From the NCBI RefSeq assembly GCF_003719335.1, contig NZ_RIAS01000028.1, positions 1 to 37,418 on the forward strand: a DNA stretch of 37,418 nt, given 5' to 3'. A program made the position numbers and the translations under genes. This DNA comes from Paenibacillus amylolyticus. Lineage in GTDB: Bacteria; Bacillota; Bacilli; Paenibacillales; Paenibacillaceae. This document shows, in pieces, positions 23,889 to 31,547 of this stretch (position 1 is its first letter; each line of letters opens with the position of its first letter). The notes beneath the pieces are model-generated. The model was given only the letters and a program-made list of their open reading frames with translations, had not been told where the DNA came from and searched no databases.

Positions 23889-25394
23889 ATGTCAACATTC
23901 AAACGCTGGATGATTTTAATCATTGTATCCAGTGCACTCTTACTTATCGTCATGGATATGACGATTCTTTACACGGCTATGCCAACGTTAACACATGAAT
24001 TAGGTGCGACTGCTTCACAAAAATTATGGATTTAAATGGTTACTCCCTTGTTATGGCGGGTTTGCTTCCCGCAATGGAGACATTAGGAGACCGACTTGGT
24101 TATAAACGGGTTTTCTCGATAGGTTTGATTATATTTTCAATAGCTTCACTTACTGCGGCTTTGCTCCCACCCCCTATGTTTTGATAGCGGCAAGGGTACT
24201 TCTTGCTGTTGGAGCAGCGATTATGATGCCTGCTACCATGGCAATCGTCAGAGTTACTTTTACAGATCCGCGTGAGTTAGGCTTGGCTATTGGTATTTGG
24301 GGCGCTATTGCCTCAGGAGGTGCAGGACTTGGACCCATCGTAGGTGGACTTCTTCTCGAGTATTTCTCGTGGGGATCTGTATTCTTAATTAATTTACCCA
24401 TCGCAATACTAGCATTTGCACTAACTATACTGCTTGTCCTAAACATGAAGGGAATAGAAGTAAAAAGTTTGACTTAACCAGTTCAATCCAAATTATGATT
24501 GCCTTGGTGACTCTTATTTATGCGATCAAGGAGTTTACTCGCCGTGAAGGTTCGGTAACTTTTGCAGTAATTGGAGCTGCTGTCGGCATAATGGCACTTG
24601 TTATCTTTATACGTCGTCAAAACAGAAGTTCTGACCCACTTATTGACCTTTCATTATTTAAGATACCTCTGTTTACCACAGGATTTATTACAGCATTGGT
24701 AGGTTTATTTGCTATGACGGGAATCCAATATATTGTGACGCAACGGCTTCAATTGGTAGAGGGTTTCAGTCCACTAATATCTGGAGTATACACGCTAACT
24801 ATCCCTTTTGCATCTGTCATTGCAGCTCCAGTGACCGGAATGCTCTTGAATCGCTTCAAGGTTATTTATATCAAGAGTGCTGTTCTATTCCTTACAGCAG
24901 TGGGGTTGGGAATCTATCTTGTACAATTGGATTCAGGCATTGCTGGGCAGGTATTTGGACTGACACTTTTCGGAGCAGGCTTAGGTGGTGGGATGACTGT
25001 AGCATCTCATTCTATAATGAGTAGTGCTCCGTATGAAAAAGCAGGTATGGCTGCATCTATGGAAAGTGTGGGATATGAAGTTGGTGGAGCTACAGGAATA
25101 GCCATGATCGGCAGTCTATCAGGTCTTGTGTACACGTTAACCATGAAAATCCCAACAGGATTGAATGTTCCAGTAAATGTGAAAGATAGTTTGGATGAAG
25201 CTTTAATCGTAGCAGAAAGATTGACTGTATCTGCTTCGGAAACATTGAAACAAGCCGCACGGTTTGCGTTTGATCAGTCCTTTTCCGCTGTTATTGTAGC
25301 CCTTATTGTGCTACTGTTAGTTGCTTCATTAAGCATGTTATGGATTGGATCACGATCAATGAAAAAAGCAGAAGAACCGCGGCGCTTGGGATAA
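23889..25394 (+). pseudogene. QacA/EmrB-like 14-span MFS drug efflux gene with three one-base frameshifts
   Basis: The start ATG has TACGGAGG upstream. The protein begins MSTFKRWMILIIVSSALLLI and has the VMDMTILYTAMPTL signature of QacA-like antiporters, then QKLWI. A stop follows because one base is missing at TTTAAA (about 24031-24036). The second frame (NGYSLVMAGLLPAMETLGDR) runs to the C run near 24170-24174, where a base is again missing. The third frame (LIAARVLLAVGAAIMMPATM, GPIVGGLLLEYFSWGSVFLI) ends at 24477 after AAAAA at 24462-24466 lacks one A. The fourth runs to 25394. Adding three bases gives a continuous 502-residue protein of normal length. All three breaks are at short homopolymers, so sequencing error is a serious alternative to decay. 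Confidence 0.8.
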
Positions 25395-25552
25395 GGTGAG
25401 GGAGGAACAGACTCTGAATGCTGTCCAGAATCATCGTAAGCAAGTAAAAACCTGTGCGTGCAGGTCTGAAGTGGGGAGCGTTCTCCCATAGAACTCGCTG
25501 TTGATCGACAACATGAGACAGGAATTGTGATAACCATCTGGAGGCGATAAAA

Positions 25553-26116
25553 GTGCTGGAATTAGAGTTTACAACTATAAAGACCTGGAATGAAGCTTTG
25601 TGGAAGCGGATGGAGCGGATCTATCATGAAGCTTTTCCCTCCGGCGCGAAGACAAAAGTGATTCTCCGCAGTATGCTGAATCGTGGAATTGGTTATTTAC
25701 ACATGGGCGTGCATCAGGGGGAGGTAGTTGCTATGGCGGTTACTGGACTGGTGGGGGAGGGGGAGGAGCGCCTCCTGGTCATCGACTATCTCGCGGTTGA
25801 ACAGAAGTTGCGCGGATCGGGTATAGGGACATGGATGCTGAAACAGCTCCGGGCTTGGGTAACAAGGGAATATGGGGTCGAAGGCATAATTATCGAGGCG
25901 GAGTCCGGGACAACGGAGGCTCATCTGAAACGCATTCAGTTCTGGCAACGCAACGGGTTTGTCCTGACCTCCTATGTTCATCAATATAGCATGGTGCCAG
26001 AGCCGTATCAGGCAATGAAACTGCCATTGGGTAGAAGCAAGCGCGTAAATGATGATGGTGAATCGATATTTCGTTATATTAATGCATTTCATAAGGTTGC
26101 TTACCGAAAGAGGTAG
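25553..26116 (+). CDS. GNAT-family N-acetyltransferase
   Basis: A 187-residue protein starting with GTG; GGAGG lies 8 bases upstream. The acetyl-CoA motif is VIDYLAVEQKLRGSGIGTWM followed by LKQLRAW, and the C-terminal RIQFWQRNGFVLTSYVH is the usual fourth motif. It follows the efflux gene by 158 bases, where I see only two short hairpins (ACCTG/CAGGT near 25449-25464 and GGGAG/CTCCC near 25476-25489) and no T run. It converges on the AraC gene at 26210. Substrate unknown. Confidence 0.88.
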   Translation: MLELEFTTIKTWNEALWKRMERIYHEAFPSGAKTKVILRSMLNRGIGYLHMGVHQGEVVAMAVTGLVGEGEERLLVIDYLAVEQKLRGSGIGTWMLKQLRAWVTREYGVEGIIIEAESGTTEAHLKRIQFWQRNGFVLTSYVHQYSMVPEPYQAMKLPLGRSKRVNDDGESIFRYINAFHKVAYRKR

Positions 26117-26209
26117 ATGAATTTAATTACCTGCATCGTATTGGTCAAGGGAAAAAAGCCTGCCGCAATGCTTATGACATCTAGGATTAAAGCAAAATCT
26201 TGATGAGTT

Positions 26210-27097
26210 TCAATTCATATCGTGTATACGGCGCTCACTCCGATATTTTGAGGGAGACTGATAATAATATTTTTTAAACGAATGACTGAATCGTTCTGGT
26301 GTTGAAAAGCCTGCCGCGATAGCTACCTCTCGAATCGGCAAATCGGTCGTCAGCAGAAGCTTTGCTGCAGCCTCCATACGCGCTTGCCATTTTTTGTCCT
26401 TAAACGACATTCCATATTGCTTCCGCACGGTCCTTTCTGTCTGCCTTGTACTTAATCCAATTTGATCCGCAAGCTTTTTCAGTGTTATGGATTGATAGTC
26501 ATATAAGAAACTGTTCTCAATGGTCACAAGCCTGCTATCATTTAGTGTTTTAACCGGTGCATTCAGTACCGCGGTGGGGGCTTGGTGATAGTGTCTGATC
26601 GTCCGAGCCACAATCATCTCAAGTATGTTTGTTGTCATCTGATGAAAACCAAAATGTTTGAGTGACACTTCCCGAGCAAGCATCTCAAATAAACACATCA
26701 TGTTTTCCTGATCGGGGCCAATCCAGAAAGGCGTATCCAGCAGCCATCTAGAGAGAAGTCCCTTGCTGAGAATATCCATTGCTTTGGGTCCAGATACAAT
26801 CTCAAAAAAAACACAGTATTCGGCCATGGGGTCCGTGTGATCCGGGATTTGCTCATGTTCGACCTCAGGGCCGGTCATAAACAAGGTGCCGGGCGTCAAG
26901 GAATAATGCAACCCGTTGGCGATAAGAAGACCCTTTCCACAGGGAATATAATGAAGCTCATAGCTGCCATGACTGTGGCTGTGTTTGGGCATCGTTTGAT
27001 GAAAATAACCGAATTTTACATACAGTACGTTAAGGACAAGGTCATCGAGTTTTAACTTGATATCCATATCATCAATATCTATCGGGGGCAGATTCAT
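26210..27097 (-). CDS. AraC-family regulator with cupin sensor domain
   Basis: A 295-residue regulator. The N-terminal cupin-like domain has the histidine-rich KHSHSHGSYELHYI near residue 40 and LTPGTLFMTGPEVEHEQIP. The C-terminal AraC domain has ITLKKLADQIGLSTRQTERT, then REVAIAAGFSTPERFSHSFK and QSPSKYRSER. GAGGAG is 8 bases before the ATG. It is divergent from the GH95-like glycosidase gene with about 137 bases between the coding regions. This arrangement, together with a weak glycosidase promoter that has a TATAAT but no good -35 box, suggests that it activates the glycosidase gene. Confidence 0.92.
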   Translation of the reverse strand: MNLPPIDIDDMDIKLKLDDLVLNVLYVKFGYFHQTMPKHSHSHGSYELHYIPCGKGLLIANGLHYSLTPGTLFMTGPEVEHEQIPDHTDPMAEYCVFFEIVSGPKAMDILSKGLLSRWLLDTPFWIGPDQENMMCLFEMLAREVSLKHFGFHQMTTNILEMIVARTIRHYHQAPTAVLNAPVKTLNDSRLVTIENSFLYDYQSITLKKLADQIGLSTRQTERTVRKQYGMSFKDKKWQARMEAAAKLLLTTDLPIREVAIAAGFSTPERFSHSFKKYYYQSPSKYRSERRIHDMN

Positions 27098-27180
27098 GGT
27101 TTATTCTCCTCTGTCATAATGCGACATCATGAACGGAACTTGGTCGGCTCTTGTGATAACACAACTCCATTGCTCATCCC

Positions 27181-27186
27181 TATAAT
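27181..27186 (+). promoter_or_regulatory. Lone -10 box of the glycosidase gene
   Basis: A perfect TATAAT lies 49 bases before the chosen start, with no recognisable -35 box 16-18 bases upstream. An activator-dependent promoter is inferred. Confidence 0.35.
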
Positions 27187-27234
27187 TATAGCTATGAAAG
27201 CTTGATTGGGAAATGGAAAAAGGGGGAGAGGAAG

Positions 27235-29943
27235 TTGGGAAAAACGAGAGCTCATCTATATGATCGAGGCAATTACGCTCTGCATTATACCGAAATACCC
27301 GCTGTAAATCCGGGGCACGCCTGGAGAGATGGCATGGTAAGTGGAAATGGAAGAAATGGCTATATTACGTCAGGTTCACCTTATTCCGATAGCTTTATTT
27401 TTCAACATATGTGGTTCAATTTCCCTTCCGCTGACCCTAGAGAGATACCACCAGAACTGACTAGTCAATTGCAGGAAGCCAGACAAAATGTGTTTGAACA
27501 GAATGATCAATGGAAAATCAAGCACAACAATGGGCAGACCCGTGTAAGAACATTTTATTATTGTTACCATCCAGGTCATCAGCTTCGCTTGAACATGATA
27601 AACAGAGAACAAGTTTCAGACTTTGAACGGTGGACGAACTATGAAACAGCCGAAACGGGCGTAAGATATCGTGATAACGATGGCTTGTGGGTACGCACTT
27701 CGTTTACATCTAGAAAAGATGATGTTTCCATCACTAAGCTGGAGCATTCTGACCTTGGACGGAAGATCAATATGGTGTTGCAGCTTGATGATATTTCACA
27801 TATGGACGGGGCTCATAACGGGATGTCCGAAGTTTGTGCACTTCGATACAAAAAACTGGTAGATCCCGATGCCTGTTATCTTGCTCAAGTGGTTCATTAT
27901 CCCTCTTATATAGGGAGTGAGTTGAGCCAAGGTGGATATGCAGGTGTTACTCAAGTTATCGTTGTTAACGGTACGAAGGAACGGATCTTGCTGGAAGACA
28001 CAGACGAGGAGATGAATGTAGGGTTGGAACAAAACCCGGCAATTCAGATCAATGATGCCGATGCCGTATACCTCATCACAACTTCGGGACGAACTCACGA
28101 GATGGGGAGCATAGAGAACTTTGCCGACTGTTCAAGCTACTTCCTTGTAGATGAGTTGTTACAGCACACCCAGTCGGTCGTGCAGAAGTATAGTCATGCA
28201 CAATGTGCATTTGATTATGAGCAGGCACTTTCATTACATGCCGAATGGCATTCCCGTGAATTTAACGCTGTACGTTTTGCTCTTGATGGTGACGAGAAAC
28301 ACAAAGATGTCGATAATCTGCAACTCATTGAACTGCAACAGGCATCCGCAAACCGAATTAATCATGCTTTTATGGAACAGGTCTACAACCAGGGGCGATA
28401 TGCTATGATCTGTTGCAGCGGAAGCAGTGCTCCTCGTTTATACGGGATGTGGACAGGCGAATGGAATCCGGGATGGAGAGGCATTTACACACTTGATGCG
28501 AATGTGAACCTGCAAGTCGCAGCCATGAATACGGGGAGTCTAACACAGGCTCAGCTTGGGTACATCTCATTTCTCCTCAGAAATGCCCCGGATTTCGAAG
28601 CCAATGCCCGTATGGCTTACGGCATGCATGATGCGATTCAGGTAAGTGTTAACTCAGACGGAGACCGTGCTATGCATGTCGAATATGATAACGACTATCC
28701 TTTTGAATACTGGAATGCCGGTGCGAGCTGGTGTTTACTTCCTATTTTTGAATACTGGCAATGTTTCGGCGATCGTGATATTCCCATTGCGGAGGAGATG
28801 AACATCGATCGTCTGCAATCGCTTTTATCTGTTCATGACAACGGCTTATCAGATGAGGCATTCCTGAGTTTGAAAGAACGCGGTACGCTGAATCTGCTTC
28901 AAGATATTTTGCTACCGCTGCTCACCAAGCAAGCTAACTTCTGGGAGCAGATCTGTACACCTGAGTATTTCACAGATGTTACGGGACAATCACGTTATGA
29001 GCCTGGCAAACGTTCATTACTTGCCGGTGAGCGTTATATGATCATTCCTACGTACTCTCCTGAGAATCACCCAATTGGTTATAACAGCACTATCACCGCA
29101 AACGCTACGATGGACATTTCTGCAGCACGAGATGGATTAAATATGGTTATTCAAGCGGAGATGGCTTTAAAGCGCCCGGGATATGAGAAAGCGGTAGACA
29201 AGTGGAACAAGCTGATGGGGCAGTTGCCAGCATATCGTTACGGTGAAGATGGTGCGCTCTGTGAGTGGGCTATGGCCGAGTATATTGAAAACAATGATCA
29301 CCGGCATCTGAGTCATTTATATGCTGCCTGGCCTGCTTATGAAACCCACGGTGATGCAGATCTTGCATCGGCTTCTGCTATAGCTCTGGCAAACAGAGAC
29401 AAGTTTAACACAACGGATGCAACAGCAGGTCATGGCTGGATGCATAAAGCACTCGTACATGCACGATTAAAAAATGCAGGTGGTGTTCTTCATTCACTCC
29501 TACCAATGATGACCGAAGGTGGTTATTATGATTCTTTGATGACTGATCATGATACTAACCGTAGAAATCATTGTTATTGTACGGACACTGCTTTTGGTGT
29601 AGTTGCCGCGGTACAGGAAGCTTTGCTCTATTCCAATACAGGAGAAATAGAAGTACTGCCTGCACTTTCTTCTGACTGGATGTCCGGTAACATCGATGGC
29701 TTAATGGCAAGAACACAAGTGAAAGTAAGCCGTTTGTCATGGGATCAATCAACGGGGATAATCAGAGTAGTTTTGTCTTCACTTATTCAAGATAATACCA
29801 TTCGACTGAGTTCGGGGTTGCCATGGACAACCGCTCTGGTTGATGGAGTTGAGACACAAGTGCACATGAAGGGTAACCAGAAATATGTTAACTTAATACT
29901 GCAAGAGAGTCAGGAGACTTCGGTCGTTTTCAGTAGGGCTTAG
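27235..29943 (+). CDS. GH95-like glycoside hydrolase (alpha-L-fucosidase family), cytoplasmic
   Basis: About 902 residues. The N-terminal beta-sandwich begins near HAWRDGMVSGNGRNGYITSG, matching the family's opening motif G-N-G-x-x-G. The catalytic (alpha/alpha) barrel has LYGMWTGEWNPGWRGIYTLD followed by ANVNLQ at about residues 402-425; the paired Asn of the N-x-N motif corresponds to the catalytic asparagines described for GH95 fucosidase AfcA. Later comes the hallmark GALCEWAMAEYIENNDHRHL then SHLYAAWP near residues 675-705. No signal peptide is present, so it would act on imported oligosaccharides. Of two TTG starts, 27202 lies only about ten bases after the expected transcript start; TTG 27235 has GGGGGAG 6 bases upstream and is preferred. 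Members may also act on L-galactosides, so the sugar is uncertain. Confidence 0.85.
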   Translation: MGKTRAHLYDRGNYALHYTEIPAVNPGHAWRDGMVSGNGRNGYITSGSPYSDSFIFQHMWFNFPSADPREIPPELTSQLQEARQNVFEQNDQWKIKHNNGQTRVRTFYYCYHPGHQLRLNMINREQVSDFERWTNYETAETGVRYRDNDGLWVRTSFTSRKDDVSITKLEHSDLGRKINMVLQLDDISHMDGAHNGMSEVCALRYKKLVDPDACYLAQVVHYPSYIGSELSQGGYAGVTQVIVVNGTKERILLEDTDEEMNVGLEQNPAIQINDADAVYLITTSGRTHEMGSIENFADCSSYFLVDELLQHTQSVVQKYSHAQCAFDYEQALSLHAEWHSREFNAVRFALDGDEKHKDVDNLQLIELQQASANRINHAFMEQVYNQGRYAMICCSGSSAPRLYGMWTGEWNPGWRGIYTLDANVNLQVAAMNTGSLTQAQLGYISFLLRNAPDFEANARMAYGMHDAIQVSVNSDGDRAMHVEYDNDYPFEYWNAGASWCLLPIFEYWQCFGDRDIPIAEEMNIDRLQSLLSVHDNGLSDEAFLSLKERGTLNLLQDILLPLLTKQANFWEQICTPEYFTDVTGQSRYEPGKRSLLAGERYMIIPTYSPENHPIGYNSTITANATMDISAARDGLNMVIQAEMALKRPGYEKAVDKWNKLMGQLPAYRYGEDGALCEWAMAEYIENNDHRHLSHLYAAWPAYETHGDADLASASAIALANRDKFNTTDATAGHGWMHKALVHARLKNAGGVLHSLLPMMTEGGYYDSLMTDHDTNRRNHCYCTDTAFGVVAAVQEALLYSNTGEIEVLPALSSDWMSGNIDGLMARTQVKVSRLSWDQSTGIIRVVLSSLIQDNTIRLSSGLPWTTALVDGVETQVHMKGNQKYVNLILQESQETSVVFSRA

Positions 29944-29947
29944 GTAT

Positions 29948-29963
29948 AGATTCAGTAGAATCT
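29948..29963 (+). terminator. Weak hairpin after the glycosidase gene
   Basis: AGATTC and GAATCT form a 6-bp stem with a 4-base loop, five bases after the stop, followed by GACTTTCTTT. It is a weak terminator candidate. Confidence 0.35.
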
Positions 29964-29991
29964 GACTTTCTTTGAGCATCAGTAAAAACCT

Positions 29992-30019
29992 TTTACAAAT
30001 ATTATCAGTAGGTTATAAT
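29992..30019 (+). promoter_or_regulatory. Sigma-A promoter of the small secreted peptide gene
   Basis: TTTACA (29992-29997) and TATAAT (30014-30019) with a 16-base spacer. The predicted start near 30026 leaves an untranslated leader of about 107 bases before the ATG at 30133. Confidence 0.65.
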
Positions 30020-30132
30020 ACAATCACCAGATGAAATTACCCAACAATAAAGTGAAATATTGTTATTCTTCAGTGAAGTCTGAGTCATATCTCTTTTTTA
30101 GAAAAATTCATGAAAATATGGGAGGTATCGTT

Positions 30133-30291
30133 ATGGTCAAGAAGAAAATTTCCACTGCCCTGACTGCAACTTTAATCGTTTCTATGCTAGCTACTGGTGC
30201 AATCGTTGCGATCCAAGGTAAAACCACGTTAGACATAGCAACAGCAGGGGATAAGAAGGTTGAAGTCATCAAAGGTATTGAAAATAACTGA
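30133..30291 (+). CDS. Small secreted peptide precursor, 52 residues, unknown function
   Basis: A longer frame from 30031 exists, but GGGAGG sits 7-9 bases before the ATG at 30133 and the shorter product has a textbook export signal. It starts MVKKKIS, continues with the hydrophobic core TALTATLIVSMLATGAIVAI, and ends with a 24-residue polar tail (QGKTTLDIATAGDKKVEVIK then GIENN). No cysteine, Gly-Gly or other modification motif is present. The plan, signal sequence plus short C-terminal tail, resembles Phr-type or similar exported signalling peptides of Bacillales, but no Rap-type receptor is nearby. It has its own promoter and is followed by a strong terminator, so it is a monocistronic unit. 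Confidence 0.65.
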   Translation: MVKKKISTALTATLIVSMLATGAIVAIQGKTTLDIATAGDKKVEVIKGIENN

Positions 30292-30356
30292 CACGACAGT
30301 CTTCAGAATCAAAAGACTGCAACAGGATAGGAATTTTCAAAAATAGTTAGTGGATT

Positions 30357-30389
30357 AACCTCAGAATAGTTATCATCTGAGGTTTTTTT
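30357..30389 (+). terminator. Rho-independent terminator
   Basis: AACCTCAGA (30357-30365) pairs perfectly with TCTGAGGTT (30376-30384), followed by TTTTT. A separate 7-bp hairpin CAGTCTT/AAGACTG (30297-30319) lies just after the peptide stop. Confidence 0.85.
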
Positions 30390-30484
30390 CATTAGTGAAA
30401 ATAATCCGCTTGGAAAATCATTTTTGAAAAGATCATTTGAATGAACGGAGGAAAAAGTAGGATTTCGAATGATGGAGGAACGAT

Positions 30485-31372
30485 ATGGACTACAGTTCAC
30501 GGAAGAAAGCATGGTTTGACACGAAACGCCTTCGCAACTCTACTATAGCGGCGGGTCGTCGTCATACCGTTGGTCTCAAATCAGATGGTACAGTAACAGC
30601 AGTGGGTGATAATAAATGCGGACAATGTAATGTAAGTCACTGGAGTCATATCGTCGCAGTTGATGCTGCAAATGTTCATATGGCTACAAACACGGGTAAT
30701 GCCCACACCGTTGGTCTTAAATCCGATGGTACGGTAACAGCTACCGGTTGGAATAAACATGAGCAATGCAATGTAAGCGAATGGCGCGATATAGTATCCG
30801 TTTCAGCCGGCTGGTGTCGTACTGTTGGGGTTAAATTAGATGGCACGGTAGTTGCGGTGGGGCGAAATAATGAAGGGGAGTGCAACGTTGACAGCTGGCG
30901 CGATATTGCAGCAGTCACGACGGGAGACTGGCATACAGTCGGTCTCAGATCAGACGGTACAGTAACAGCCATTGGTAACAATAAGTATGGACAATGTAAC
31001 GTTAACGAATGGAGAGGCATATTAGCTGTCTCCGCCGGGTATCTTCATACGGTTGGGCTTCGGTCAGATGGCACGCTAGTGGCTGTGGGTAGGAACAAGG
31101 AAGGTGAATGTGACGTAAGCGGATGGCGTGATATTGTAGCTATCGCAGCGGGAAGTTATCATACGGTTGGTTTAAAATCTGACGATTCAGTCATTGCTGT
31201 GGGTTCGAATAAACATCAGCAATGTGTTGTAAGTGAATGGCATGAGATTCGAGCTGTTTCAGCAGGGTGTGCCCATACGCTTGGACTGAAATCAGATGGT
31301 ACGATAGTTGCGGTGGGCGATAATGATTATGGACAATGTGATGTAAGCGAATGGAGTAACATCAAACCATAA
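30485..31372 (+). CDS. RCC1-repeat seven-bladed beta-propeller protein
   Basis: A 295-residue protein made almost wholly of seven RCC1-type repeats. Six full units begin HTVGLKSDGTVTAVG or close variants at residues 27, 74, 112, 150, 188 and 226, and the last at 264. The spacing is 38 residues except for the first unit, which has about nine extra residues (VHMATNTGN). Each unit has the consensus H-T-V-G-L-x-S-D-G-T, a Cys in QCNVSEW or ECNV, and D-I-V-A-V-x-A-G. The final unit stops before its IVAVSAG strand, and the N-terminus supplies a matching STIAAGRR, so the propeller appears to be closed by swapping in the N-terminal strand. No signal peptide or other domain is present. GGAGG lies 6 bases before the ATG. 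Such proteins usually bind partner proteins; the partner is unknown. Confidence 0.88.
   Translation: MDYSSRKKAWFDTKRLRNSTIAAGRRHTVGLKSDGTVTAVGDNKCGQCNVSHWSHIVAVDAANVHMATNTGNAHTVGLKSDGTVTATGWNKHEQCNVSEWRDIVSVSAGWCRTVGVKLDGTVVAVGRNNEGECNVDSWRDIAAVTTGDWHTVGLRSDGTVTAIGNNKYGQCNVNEWRGILAVSAGYLHTVGLRSDGTLVAVGRNKEGECDVSGWRDIVAIAAGSYHTVGLKSDDSVIAVGSNKHQQCVVSEWHEIRAVSAGCAHTLGLKSDGTIVAVGDNDYGQCDVSEWSNIKP
30563..31372 (+). repeat. Seven tandem 114-nt coding repeats
   Basis: Units begin at 30563, 30704, 30818, 30932, 31046, 31160 and 31274. They are 114 bases apart except for the first (141 bases). The units differ at many third positions, so the array is old and not freshly amplified. Units 3 and 5 share an EGEC variant, and units 1, 4 and 7 a GQC variant. 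Confidence 0.85.
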
Positions 31373-31449
31373 TAATAAACTGCCTTACTTGAGATTTTAT
31401 GGGGCTAGAGGTCCCGATTTTCAGGTGATCAACAAAATAAAATGATATA

Positions 31450-31480
31450 AAAGAACACCCACGCAAAGGTGGGTGTCCTC
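31450..31480 (-). terminator. Terminator between the RCC1 gene and the BCCT gene
   Basis: ACACCCAC (31455-31462) pairs with GTGGGTGT (31469-31476) with a 6-base loop. On the minus strand the stem is followed by TCTTTTAT, fitting termination of the BCCT transporter gene; the plus-strand side is only moderately T-rich. Confidence 0.6.
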
Positions 31481-31547
31481 ATTGTCTTTCTGTTGAGGTT
31501 GTATACGTTAAAGATCAAGAATACATGACCTGCTTGAAATTTGAAAT

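Noticed and set aside
30031..30132. An N-terminal extension of the secreted peptide
   Set aside because: The ATG at 30031 is only a few bases after the predicted transcript start and would bury the export signal; the ATG at 30133 has a good ribosome binding site.
30676..31020. A 114-codon minus-strand frame across the RCC1 repeats
   Set aside because: It is a by-product of the periodic coding sequence on the other strand and has no start signals.
30563..31372. A CRISPR array or non-coding tandem repeat
   Set aside because: The 114-base period is an exact codon multiple and encodes RCC1 blades with amino-acid conservation above nucleotide identity; there are no spacers.
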